Positions 52,951-61,561 of a DNA stretch of 64,000 bases are shown here, piece by piece; the stretch's first letter is position 1, and every line of letters starts with the position of its first letter. The stretch is from an uncultured bacterium (lineage in GTDB: Bacteria; Desulfobacterota; Binatia; UBA1149; CAITLU01): assembly GCA_903893315.1 (NCBI GenBank), contig CAITLU010000002.1:1-64000 (forward strand), written 5' to 3'. Below the pieces are notes generated by a model. The model was given only the letters and a program-made list of their open reading frames with translations. It made no database searches and was not told the DNA's origin. Both the position numbers and the translations under genes were made by a program.

Positions 52951-53337
52951 GTGTCCGCGCTCGATCTCACGTCTTTGTCCTCCGCCATCGCGCAGCTTAC
53001 CGCAGGGCTTGCGCAGGCCGACGCGGACCGCAGCGACGAACTCGCGCGCGACGGCGTGATCCAGCGTTTCGAGTACACCTACGAACTGAGTTGGAAGATG
53101 CTCAGGCGGCATCTTGAGCAGACGGCTGCCGACCCGGCTGCGCTCGATGCAATGTCTTTCCAGAAATTGATCCGCACCGGCGCCGAGCAGGGACTCTTGC
53201 GTTCCGGGCTTGGGACGCGGAAGCACTTCCGCCGCGTGCGCGGCGTCACGAGCCTTCTGTACGACAGCGAAAAGGCCGCGGAGGTCTACGCCGTCGTGCC
53301 GACGTTCCTGGAGGAAGTCCGGTTTCTATGCGACTGA
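52951..53337 (+). CDS. HEPN-domain protein, nucleotidyltransferase substrate-binding (HI0074) family
   Basis: A 128-residue helical protein, probably starting at GTG 52951. DGVIQRFEYTYELSWKMLRRHLEQ is the HI0074-family signature, and DAMSFQKLIRTGAEQGLL the second conserved segment. The RNase-type Rx4-6H motif of active HEPN toxins is not evident. The stop overlaps the MNT gene by 10 bp. It may form a type VII toxin-antitoxin complex or a simple nucleotidyltransferase complex. Confidence 0.82.
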   Translation: MSALDLTSLSSAIAQLTAGLAQADADRSDELARDGVIQRFEYTYELSWKMLRRHLEQTAADPAALDAMSFQKLIRTGAEQGLLRSGLGTRKHFRRVRGVTSLLYDSEKAAEVYAVVPTFLEEVRFLCD

Positions 53338-53690
53338 CTGGCCGAGAGGCAGCGCCGAGCATGATCGACCTCGAACATGGTGAACTCGCGATGGTTCGCG
53401 AGATTCTCGAGCGCCATCTTGCGGGGCACGAAGTGTGGGCCTACGGCTCGCGTGTCCATGGACGTCGCAAGCCCTCCTCGGATCTTGACCTTGCAGTTGC
53501 GGGAGAAGTTCCGCTCGCCCTCGGGCTAGTGGCTTCGCTGGAACTCGACTTTGAGGAGTCAGACCTTCCGTTCAAGGTCGACATCGTCGACCTCGCGAGC
53601 GTCTCTGCGAGTTTTCGGGAGCGCATCTGCGCGCGCCACGAAGTGCTTCTGTCTGCGGACCAGAACTCGGCACCGGCGCCTCGGCACTGA
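53328..53690 (+). CDS. MNT-type minimal nucleotidyltransferase
   Basis: A 120-residue protein with VWAYGSRVHGRRKPSSDLDLAV, an exact GSx10DxD nucleotidyltransferase motif, and a later KVDIVDLA carrying the third acidic residue. In characterised HEPN/MNT pairs, the MNT protein AMPylates the HEPN toxin to neutralise it. Gene order, size and the 10-bp overlap fit that arrangement. Confidence 0.85.
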   Translation: MRLTGREAAPSMIDLEHGELAMVREILERHLAGHEVWAYGSRVHGRRKPSSDLDLAVAGEVPLALGLVASLELDFEESDLPFKVDIVDLASVSASFRERICARHEVLLSADQNSAPAPRH

Positions 53691-53720
53691 CCGAGAGCCG
53701 CTCGTCGCGGCGGCGACCCG

Positions 53721-56381
53721 TTACGCGCCCAGCCCCCAGCGTCGCACTACCGCCGCGTCGCCGTGCTGCCACAGCCCTCGGTGGATCCTCTCGATCAACG
53801 AAGGATCATTCAGGATCACCTTGCGGGTTCGCGCATCGGCGCTGCTCGGTCCTTCGGCGAGCACCTTGTCTGCCAGCGCGCGGCGCGCATCGCCGATCAC
53901 CGGGCTGAAGCTGCGGATCTTGCCGAGCATCGCGCGGTGCACGGCGTTCATCGTCGGATCGACGACCGCGCGCACGAAACCGTCGTCCTGCAGAGACGGC
54001 AGCGCGGCGGTGCGAGCCTTGGCGTCGGCGAGTCTGGTTTCCACGTCGCGCAGTTCCCTGGGCGGGTCGGTCTCTTCGGGAATCACGAAGAGACCGAACT
54101 TCCTGACGCTGTCACCGAGGCCGATCCTGCTGACCAGCACCGAGATCGGCACCGACAGGATCAGTGCGCCGACCACCGGCATCACCCACCAGAAGTAGTC
54201 GGGGCTGAGCCAGTAGAGCGACGCGGCCCACGCAGAGGCGAAGACGGTGTCGAAGCCGTGGTGCGTGATCGCCTCTTTCCATCCGGTCGCTGCATCCTCG
54301 CGGGTCGGCGATTTCCATCCCACCGTGCGGCCGAGCAGATTGAGCAGCACGAACTTGGTGTGGAACACCATCCTGATCGGCGCGAACAGACTCGACAGCA
54401 CGATCTCCAGGATCACGCTCAGCAGCAGCTTGGTGACGCCGCCGAAAGTGCGTGCGGTCCTGGTCTTGAACAGGATGTAGAGAATGGTGAGTATCTTGGG
54501 CAGGAACAGGATCAGACAAGTGGCGGCCAGCAGCATCAGTGCCCAGTCGGGACGCCACACCGGCCACTGCGGGAACAGGCTCGGGCCGGCCGGAAAATAC
54601 TCGGGCGTCTGCAGCGCGAACTGAATCGCTTCGGCGGTCGACAACAGCAGGAAACTGAACCACAGCAGCGCTGAGACGTACGACAGCGCTCCGTTCAGGA
54701 ACAGCGCGCGGTGAGCGCCGAACAAGCCTTCGGTAAACAGCAAGCGCACGTGCTGGAGGTTGCCCTGGCACCAGCGACGGTCGCGCTTCATTTCTTCGAG
54801 CAGCGAAGACGGCGTCTCTTCGTAGCTTCCAGGCAGGTCGAAGGCGAGCCATATCGTCCAGCCGGCGCGTCCCATCAGCGCGGCTTCGACGAAGTCGTGA
54901 CTGAGGATGTCGCCGCCGAGAGGAGGCTTGCCGGGGAGCGGCGGCAGTCCGCAGTGATCGGCGAAAGGCTGACAGCGGATGATGGTGTTGTGGCCCCAGT
55001 ACTGACCGTCGCCGAGTTGCCAGAAGTGCAGCCCGGCGCAGAACATCTGTCCGTAAGCCCTGGCGGTGAACTGCTGCACGCGACCGAAGATCGAGCGACG
55101 GTACACGGCCAGCGGCGCGGTCTGGATCATGCCGGCGGTAGGGTGCTTCTCCATCATCTGCACCAGGCGCACCATGGCGTCGCCGCTCATCACCGAGTCG
55201 GCGTCGAGCATGATCATGTAGCGATAACGGTTGGCCCAGCGACGGCAGAAGTCGGCGACGTTGCCGCTCTTGCGCTTCAGCCGCACGCGGCGGCGCCGGT
55301 AGAAGATGCGGCCGAAGCCGCCGGTCTCGCGGCACCAGTCGAGCCAGGCTTCCTCTTCGCGGATTCCGGTGGCGGGATCGGCGCTGTCGCTCAGCACGAA
55401 GAACTCGAAGCGGTCGATCGATCCGGTGCGTTCCAGTGAATCGTAAATGGCGCGCAGGCCGGCGAACACGCGCTCGACGGGTTCTTCGCAGATCGGCATT
55501 ACGACCGCGGTTTTTGCCGACGCATCGATTGGCGCGAATCCGTCCTTGCCCGGCAGTGTGACCGCGAAGCGATCCTCGCGGCGGATCAGCGTGAAGATGC
55601 CGAGCAGCGCGGTCCAGAAGCCGATCGAGATCCAGCCGAACAGAGCGGCGAAGAACAGCACGATCATCATCTCGATGGCGGTGCCGCCCTTTTTCGGAAG
55701 CACCTCGAGCATGAACTGGCTGGCGATGATGCTGGGGATCGCGACCAGCAATGCGAGAGTCAGGCGCCGCCGCACCGCGACCTTTGTCCACGGAAGGGTC
55801 TTGCGGTGGCGGCGCCGGTCGGAGGTCTTCTCGGAGTCCTTGGCCTGCCCTGCGCGGATTTCCTCACGCGCCGGGCCGCTCAATTCCGAATCGTCGGGCT
55901 CGGTGCGGGGACGAAAAAAGCGGCGATCCAGCCGCGCGTGCGGCATGCCTCGTCGCTGGATCGGCGGCATCGCCTTCGGCAACGGCACCGGACCCGCTAC
56001 TTCGTCCTTGGTCCAACGACGACGCGCCCCCGCATCCAGTCGCCAGGCAACGAAATCGTCGTACTCGCAGGCGCCGGACGCTTCGCCGTCCTTGGCGGGA
56101 ATCGGGTAGCGCTCCAGCAGCAATCCGCGCAGCGCACCGAGTGACTGCGAGAATGCATCGTCGCCGTCGTTCCACGAATCGCAGCGCGCCGCGCGAGCGA
56201 CCGCTTCGTCGGCCAGCGCGCGCCGGTCTTCGCTCGGGACACCGATCGCCGACAGATACGCGAGGCAGCGCTGCCTCGCCTGTTTCCAGTCGTGGACGAG
56301 ACGCCCGGCTTTCTTGGCCAATACATCGGCCAATGAAAGCGGCGCTCCACCTTCGGAAGTAGTGGCGCCGGTGTTGCTCAA
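53721..56381 (-). CDS. opgH: Glucans biosynthesis glucosyltransferase H (OpgH/MdoH)
   Basis: An 886-residue inner-membrane glycosyltransferase of family 2. MLDADSVMSGD provides the metal/UDP Asp residues and KRDRRWCQGNLQH the processive QxxRW-like motif. Several hydrophobic segments flank the catalytic domain (about 210-260 and 560-760). It begins with TTG at 56381, overlapping the TGA of opgG (TTGA), so translation is coupled. It polymerises glucose from UDP-glucose while moving the chain to the periplasm. Confidence 0.93.
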   Translation of the reverse strand: MSNTGATTSEGGAPLSLADVLAKKAGRLVHDWKQARQRCLAYLSAIGVPSEDRRALADEAVARAARCDSWNDGDDAFSQSLGALRGLLLERYPIPAKDGEASGACEYDDFVAWRLDAGARRRWTKDEVAGPVPLPKAMPPIQRRGMPHARLDRRFFRPRTEPDDSELSGPAREEIRAGQAKDSEKTSDRRRHRKTLPWTKVAVRRRLTLALLVAIPSIIASQFMLEVLPKKGGTAIEMMIVLFFAALFGWISIGFWTALLGIFTLIRREDRFAVTLPGKDGFAPIDASAKTAVVMPICEEPVERVFAGLRAIYDSLERTGSIDRFEFFVLSDSADPATGIREEEAWLDWCRETGGFGRIFYRRRRVRLKRKSGNVADFCRRWANRYRYMIMLDADSVMSGDAMVRLVQMMEKHPTAGMIQTAPLAVYRRSIFGRVQQFTARAYGQMFCAGLHFWQLGDGQYWGHNTIIRCQPFADHCGLPPLPGKPPLGGDILSHDFVEAALMGRAGWTIWLAFDLPGSYEETPSSLLEEMKRDRRWCQGNLQHVRLLFTEGLFGAHRALFLNGALSYVSALLWFSFLLLSTAEAIQFALQTPEYFPAGPSLFPQWPVWRPDWALMLLAATCLILFLPKILTILYILFKTRTARTFGGVTKLLLSVILEIVLSSLFAPIRMVFHTKFVLLNLLGRTVGWKSPTREDAATGWKEAITHHGFDTVFASAWAASLYWLSPDYFWWVMPVVGALILSVPISVLVSRIGLGDSVRKFGLFVIPEETDPPRELRDVETRLADAKARTAALPSLQDDGFVRAVVDPTMNAVHRAMLGKIRSFSPVIGDARRALADKVLAEGPSSADARTRKVILNDPSLIERIHRGLWQHGDAAVVRRWGLGA

Positions 56382-58012
56382 GGGACCATCGTGTAAGACC
56401 AGGTTTCGGTGAGTGCGCTGCCGGCCTTGTCGAGGTAGGCCCGCAGTTCGACCGGCTCCTTGCTCGTCGTTTCGACCTGGAATCCGAGGCGCCAGCCGCC
56501 GGTCGCAGGAATCTTGATGACGTACTGACCGACGATGTGGCCTTTGTCGTCTCCGCCTACCACCGAGACGACGGCGCGCAGCACTTCGTCGGCGGCGAGT
56601 TTTTCGAGTTGTTTACCTTGGAAGTCGACGACGAAGCGGTTGCCGTGTCCGTCCGAGGCGTGCTCGCGGCGGGTGGCGACGGCGCGGCCGGCCGGCGGTC
56701 TGGTGGCGTCGTCGCCGTACCAGGACATCTTGTAGGCGTAGGAGATAGGTTCGCCGGCGGGAGGCTGCGCCTCGGGTATCCAATAGGCGACGACGTTGTC
56801 GTGGATGTCCTTGTGAGTAGGAATCTCCACCAGTTCGACACGTCCCGGTCCCCACTGCCCCTTGGGTGCAATCCAGGCGCTAGGACGTTTTTCCTGCTGC
56901 GTTTCGAGATCCTGGTAGCTGGCGAAGTCGCGGTCGCGCTGCAACATGCCGAAGCCGCGCGGGTTGGTCATCTGGAAGCTGTGGACCTGCAGGGTCTCGG
57001 GGTTGTCGAAAGGCCGCCACATCCACTCGCCGGTGTCGGCGAACAGCAGCAATCCGTCGGAGTCGTGGACTTCGGGACGATAGTTGTCGAAGCACTGCGT
57101 GGTGTTCTCACCGTAGAAGAACATGCTGGTGAGCGGCGCGATGCCGAGCTTGGTTACGTTCTTGCGCACGAAGACCTTCATGTCGACGTCGACGACGGTC
57201 TGTTGCCCAGGGTAGACGACGAAACGATACGCGCCGGTCATGCTCGGGCTGTCGAGCAGCGCGTAGATCGCGATGTCGGTGGCGTTCTTGGTGGGACGTA
57301 CCAGCCAGAACTCGCGGAAGTAGGGAAACTCCTCGCCGGAGGCCGCGGCGGTGTCGATCGCCAGGCCGCGCGCCGACAGGCCGAACACGTCGTTCTTGCC
57401 GAGGGCGCGGAAGTAGCTCGCGCCGAGAAAGACCATGATTTCGTCGGAGTAGTCGGGCTTGTTGAGCGGGTAGTGGATGCGAAAGCCGGCGTAGCCGAGA
57501 TCCTGCGGAACCCGGCTGGCGAAGTCGTTGCTGCCGTAGTCGAACTGCCCCGGTGAAAACTGCAACGGATGCACTCCGAGCGCATCGACTTCGTTGATCA
57601 CCACGGTGCGGTCGTAGTAGAGGCCGGGATGGAAGAACTGCACTTCGAAGGGCAGGCCGCGGTCGCGCCACAACGAGCGGTCGGGTCGGAAACGGATGTC
57701 GCGCCACTGATCGTAGCTCATGTCGAGCAACCAGCGTGGGATCTTGCCGGTCGGATCCTGGAACGGTTCGGCGGCGAGCTTACGGGCTTTCTCTGCGACG
57801 TCTTCGAGATCGAAAGCCAGCGCTCGACGGCACGGTGACGCCACCATCAACGCGCAGACAGTCACCATCGCCAGAGCGATAGCGCGAACGGCGGCGTTCC
57901 TGTTCTGGTCTGACTTACCGGCTCTGCCGGACTCGCCGGTCCGGTCCGACTCGCCGACTCCGTAGGAATCGTGTCCGGCTTTGTTCAGCCCGGCCCTCCC
58001 TGCTGCAAACAT
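56378..58012 (-). CDS. opgG: Periplasmic glucan biosynthesis protein OpgG/MdoG (operon copy)
   Basis: ATG 58012 is six bases after AGGAGGG and gives 544 residues. An unusual 35-residue hydrophilic Gly/Ser/Arg leader (DSYGVGESDRTGESGRAGK) precedes the signal segment (AVRAIALAMVTVCALMVAS). The mature part matches MdoG: SYDQWRDIRFRPDRSLWRDRG, FHPGLYYDRTVV, PRGFGMLQRDRDFASYQDLETQ. It acts in the periplasm on glucans made by OpgH. It is paralogous to 44464-46044. Confidence 0.92.
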   Translation of the reverse strand: MFAAGRAGLNKAGHDSYGVGESDRTGESGRAGKSDQNRNAAVRAIALAMVTVCALMVASPCRRALAFDLEDVAEKARKLAAEPFQDPTGKIPRWLLDMSYDQWRDIRFRPDRSLWRDRGLPFEVQFFHPGLYYDRTVVINEVDALGVHPLQFSPGQFDYGSNDFASRVPQDLGYAGFRIHYPLNKPDYSDEIMVFLGASYFRALGKNDVFGLSARGLAIDTAAASGEEFPYFREFWLVRPTKNATDIAIYALLDSPSMTGAYRFVVYPGQQTVVDVDMKVFVRKNVTKLGIAPLTSMFFYGENTTQCFDNYRPEVHDSDGLLLFADTGEWMWRPFDNPETLQVHSFQMTNPRGFGMLQRDRDFASYQDLETQQEKRPSAWIAPKGQWGPGRVELVEIPTHKDIHDNVVAYWIPEAQPPAGEPISYAYKMSWYGDDATRPPAGRAVATRREHASDGHGNRFVVDFQGKQLEKLAADEVLRAVVSVVGGDDKGHIVGQYVIKIPATGGWRLGFQVETTSKEPVELRAYLDKAGSALTETWSYTMVP

Positions 58013-58238
58013 TCTCACCCTCCTGATCAAAAGGAACCGGCAAATCCGGCGGAACCGGTTGCCCCAGAGGAATCGGCCGATCGAAAAGAGCGCAACCGCG
58101 TCCGCGCCGTCCCTCGTACCCCCTCCCTTCGCCGGGCGGCGATTATCGGGCAAGTTTTGTGAGCAGACAAGAAACGCATGGGCATTGCCTGCCGACGAGC
58201 GGTGGCTGCTGAGCGCTGGGGTGCCCGCGTGCGGCTTC

Positions 58239-58994
58239 TCATGTCGTGCCTGTCGCTGCTGCGGCGCCGCTTCCGCCCGCGTGCCGGGCATGGCGTCTGC
58301 TGCTCGTCCTCAGGTTGAGGAACTCGACGAAGACCGAGAAGCCCATCGCGAAATAGATGTAGCCCTTGGGAATGTGCTGATCGAGACCGTCGGCGACCAG
58401 CGCCATGCCGATCAGGAGCAGGAACGACAGTGCGAGCATCTTGACCGTCGGGTGCCGCTCGACGAACTCTCCGATCGGTCCCGCGAACGCCATCATGAAG
58501 AAGACCGCCAGTACTACCGCCGTGATCATCACTCCGAGGTGTTGGGCCATCCCTACCGCCGTGATCACCGAATCCAGCGAGAAAACGATGTCCAGGACCA
58601 GGATCTGCGCTATCACGGCGGCGAAAGAGGCCGCGGGACCGGTAACTGCTCCGGCCTGCTCATCTTCGAGCTTGTGGTGGATCTCGTAGGTCGCCTTGGC
58701 GATCAGGAAAAGGCCGCCGCCGAGAAGGATGAGGTCACGGCCTGAAATCTCGTTGCCCAGGACGGTAAAGAACGGGGCGGTAAGGCGCGTGACCCAGCCC
58801 AGAGCCATCAGCAGGCCGATGCGCAGGAACATGGCCAGGCCCAGACCGGTTCGGCGGCCTCGCGCCCTCTGCTCGGCAGGCAACTTTCCCGACAGGATCG
58901 AGATGAACACGACATTGTCGATGCCGAGTACGATTTCGAGAACCGTCAAGGTGACCAAGGCAATCAAGTTTTCGGGATTGAGCACCCAGTTCAT
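58239..58994 (-). CDS. TerC-family integral membrane protein
   Basis: From ATG 58994 (AAGGA eight bases upstream) this is 251 residues with about seven helices. VTLTVLEIVLGIDNVVFISILSGKL and VLDIVFSLDSVITAVGM are the paired Asn/Asp-containing TerC motifs. TerC/Alx proteins are linked to manganese or other metal export and tellurite resistance. It stands alone between opgG and an unknown exported protein. Confidence 0.88.
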   Translation of the reverse strand: MNWVLNPENLIALVTLTVLEIVLGIDNVVFISILSGKLPAEQRARGRRTGLGLAMFLRIGLLMALGWVTRLTAPFFTVLGNEISGRDLILLGGGLFLIAKATYEIHHKLEDEQAGAVTGPAASFAAVIAQILVLDIVFSLDSVITAVGMAQHLGVMITAVVLAVFFMMAFAGPIGEFVERHPTVKMLALSFLLLIGMALVADGLDQHIPKGYIYFAMGFSVFVEFLNLRTSSRRHARHAGGSGAAAATGTT

Positions 58995-59204
58995 CCGATC
59001 GTCCTTCCGAGCGCGGCTGCGCGGTGCGCCGACGAGGAAAGCCGCGAGTAGCACGCGGCTGCGTCCGATGCATCACGGCGTTCTTCGCGTCGCGTCTGCC
59101 GGTGCCGGGTCGCTCGTGCGGCGCCCACGCCTGCTGCGCCCAGCCGCAGGTTTGAACGGTGGGGCGGGGTTGGGTAGTCCACCGCTAATGTGGAATGGCG
59201 AACG

Positions 59205-60002
59205 ATGTTCTGGCCCACGGTAAGGCGATGTCCGTTGGTCGCGGCGTTGTTGGTCGCCGTGTCGGTCGGCGGCGTGGCGCGCGCCGACCTGAGCGACGGC
59301 ATCGACCCGTCGATTCTCGCGCCGAGCCTGCTTCAGGCCACACAGGCCATCGAACGTCTTGATCGGCTCACTGCCGAGGCCGAGGCGATCGGTACTGCTC
59401 TGTTCCGGGTTCACAACGAATTTGCCGAGCGTCGTCTTAAAAGCGCGGCACCGCCGCCTTGCGAAGCCAGGTGGTTGATCGATCTCGGCGGCCGGTCACG
59501 AGAGTTCGGAGGAGCGTTCCGCGACGCGGTGCAGAGCGCGCGCGTGCAGGGGGCGAGGGTGGAGTCGCTGATCGTCCAGCCTACCGTGGCGCCCTTGCTG
59601 GATCCCGCGACCAACCATCGAGTGCTGGCTCTGCTCGGCCGCGTCGACGACCTGTCGAGCCGCTATCCCGAGGCGTCGGCCTGGCAACAGCAATTCATCG
59701 AACCTCTGCTGGCCGATTGCGCTGTCACGTTCACTCCGGCCGGCGGATTTGCCTCCCCCGCTCCTGAAGCCGCGCCGGACGCCGCAACGGCAGCGATGCC
59801 CGCCGGCAAGCGCGAGCCGCTGGTGGCGATCATGGCGATCGGCGGCGGTTGGTTGTGCCCCGGAGCCGTTCCGGCTGCCGGCGTGATGCTGGTAGCGGGT
59901 AAGGTCTGCTATTCGGCCAGCGAAGCTTGCGGCTGCGAACCCGTCGCGGTCGATCCCGCGACAGTCATGGGTCCGGATACGAAGGCCGGATCCGCGAACT
60001 GA
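59205..60002 (+). CDS. Exported protein of unknown function
   Basis: A 265-residue protein with signal peptide (FWPTVRRCPLVAALLVAVSVGGVARA). A helical region with LLQATQAIERLDRLTAEAEAIG follows. The C-terminus has a hydrophobic segment and a Cys cluster (CPGAVPAAG, KVCYSASEACGCEPV). I do not recognise the family. Its last 94 bp overlap the 3' end of the lipoprotein gene on the other strand. A GTG start at 59190 is possible. Confidence 0.65.
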   Translation: MFWPTVRRCPLVAALLVAVSVGGVARADLSDGIDPSILAPSLLQATQAIERLDRLTAEAEAIGTALFRVHNEFAERRLKSAAPPPCEARWLIDLGGRSREFGGAFRDAVQSARVQGARVESLIVQPTVAPLLDPATNHRVLALLGRVDDLSSRYPEASAWQQQFIEPLLADCAVTFTPAGGFASPAPEAAPDAATAAMPAGKREPLVAIMAIGGGWLCPGAVPAAGVMLVAGKVCYSASEACGCEPVAVDPATVMGPDTKAGSAN

Positions 60003-61561
60003 AGCCGTTCGCGCGCGCTCACTGCTTCTTCTTCGCGCCCCAGTCTCTCCAGTACCTTGACCTCGAGAGCGATCGCCTCAGCGCGGAAGCGCTCCTGTCT
60101 CAGCACCGAGCGCACCTGATTCAGGGCCAGTTCCGGCTGGCGCGAGGCCGTGATCTTGGCCAGCAGCAGGCGCGAGTCGGGATCGGTGGCCTTGAAGAGC
60201 CGGGCGGGAGCTTCACGCGGATTGCGACCGAGCGCTGCGCGCAGCTTCAGTTTTTCAGACAGCGTGTCGCTTCCCATCTTGGCGGCCTGCTTGGCGGCTT
60301 CGTCGTAACGCCCGAGTTCGGAGCCGAGTGCGACCATCAGTTGTTCCGCCTCGGTGGCGGCACCTCTGTCCTCGAGTCGATTGATGAGTTCGAAGGCTTC
60401 GGCCAGCCGTCCGTCGCGCAGGCGCAGTGAGATGTGCTTTCGCACCGGCTCGGGATCGTAGGCTGCGGCGGCTTCCCAGGCTTCGACGAGTTTCTCGAAA
60501 TCCGGCCCCGGTCCGACGACTTCGGCCACCTGCACTTGCAGTCGGGCAAGGGTGGGGTCGCCCGCAAAGCGATCGGGAATCTCGTCCATCAGTTGTTTGG
60601 CTTCGTCGGCGGCTCCGGAGCTGAGATAGGACTCCATGCGCGGCGCGGCGAAGCGGCCGTCGCTCGGCCAGCTCGCGTCCAGGGAGTCCCAGAGTTTGCG
60701 TGCTTCGGCCCACTGGCCGACACCCGAGACGGCTGCGGCTCCCGCCACCTGAAAAACGAAACGCCCCGGGTTCATCTCTTCGGCGTGTTCGAAGCTTCGT
60801 GCCGCCGGTTCGAAACGGCCGAACTCGAAAGAGCGTCGGCCCAACAGATATTGGGCCATCGCCAGCGACGGATCGATCAAGACCACCCGCGTCATCGGAT
60901 CACGTTCGGGGTTGCCGCGATCGTTCGGTTCGATGGGAGGAAGGATGCCGTAGAGCGTCGCGGCTGCGCGACCGAGGATCAACACAGCGTAGCGGTCGGA
61001 AGACAGGGGCCGCGACCAAGTCTCGACCATGCCGGGCGCTACCGGCGCACCGATCGTGGCCGTGGTCCACACCAGCAGTTCGGTTACCGCGCCTTCGGGT
61101 GCATCGCGAGGGCCGGTGGCTGAAGCGCCCTTGCATGCGCCGTTGCCCGGGCACAGGCGCAGCACTATCCGCACCGAATCGCCTTCGTACGCGAACGAGA
61201 AACGCGCTCGCCAATGCTGCGATTCTCCGGTCAGCCAGCGATCGATGCCAGGCGGCGGTCCGTGTCCTTGATAGTGCGGCACCAGTGTCGTGACGTCGGC
61301 GAGACCGGTTTCGAAGAGAGCCACCACGAGTCCCGCCAGTTCCTTGGAGTAGCGGTGGTCGCCCAATTCATCGACGGTTTCTATCAACACGTCGACGGCG
61401 GGAAGGTAACGGTCCTCGTCTGCGAGGCTCCACTCGTCGTCGCTTTCGTGATCGTGCTGCGTCGTGCGTGGCCCGCACGACGCAACTGCTATAAGAAGGC
61501 TCATGGCGGCGAAGAGGAAGGTGAGGGCGGGGAAGCGGCGGCTGTTGGTGCGCAGTTTCAT
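59909..61561 (-). CDS. TPR-type lipoprotein of unknown function
   Basis: A 550-residue protein. LLIAVASC near residue 29 is a lipobox, so it should be a lipoprotein. The second half (about 240-520) is a helical repeat array of TPR character: LLGRRSFEFGRFEPAARSFEHAEEMNPG and several similar units. The first part (60-230) is not recognised. The start at 61561 gives a proper basic n-region; it lies inside the opposite penicillin-binding-protein gene. An ATG at 61504 would avoid the overlap but lacks that n-region. Confidence 0.75.
   Translation of the reverse strand: MKLRTNSRRFPALTFLFAAMSLLIAVASCGPRTTQHDHESDDEWSLADEDRYLPAVDVLIETVDELGDHRYSKELAGLVVALFETGLADVTTLVPHYQGHGPPPGIDRWLTGESQHWRARFSFAYEGDSVRIVLRLCPGNGACKGASATGPRDAPEGAVTELLVWTTATIGAPVAPGMVETWSRPLSSDRYAVLILGRAAATLYGILPPIEPNDRGNPERDPMTRVVLIDPSLAMAQYLLGRRSFEFGRFEPAARSFEHAEEMNPGRFVFQVAGAAAVSGVGQWAEARKLWDSLDASWPSDGRFAAPRMESYLSSGAADEAKQLMDEIPDRFAGDPTLARLQVQVAEVVGPGPDFEKLVEAWEAAAAYDPEPVRKHISLRLRDGRLAEAFELINRLEDRGAATEAEQLMVALGSELGRYDEAAKQAAKMGSDTLSEKLKLRAALGRNPREAPARLFKATDPDSRLLLAKITASRQPELALNQVRSVLRQERFRAEAIALEVKVLERLGREEEAVSARERLQFADPAFVSGPMTVAGSTATGSQPQASLAE

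Noticed and set aside
52809-53078. 89-residue minus-strand ORF
   Set aside because: Mostly antisense to the HEPN gene; no domain and no good start.
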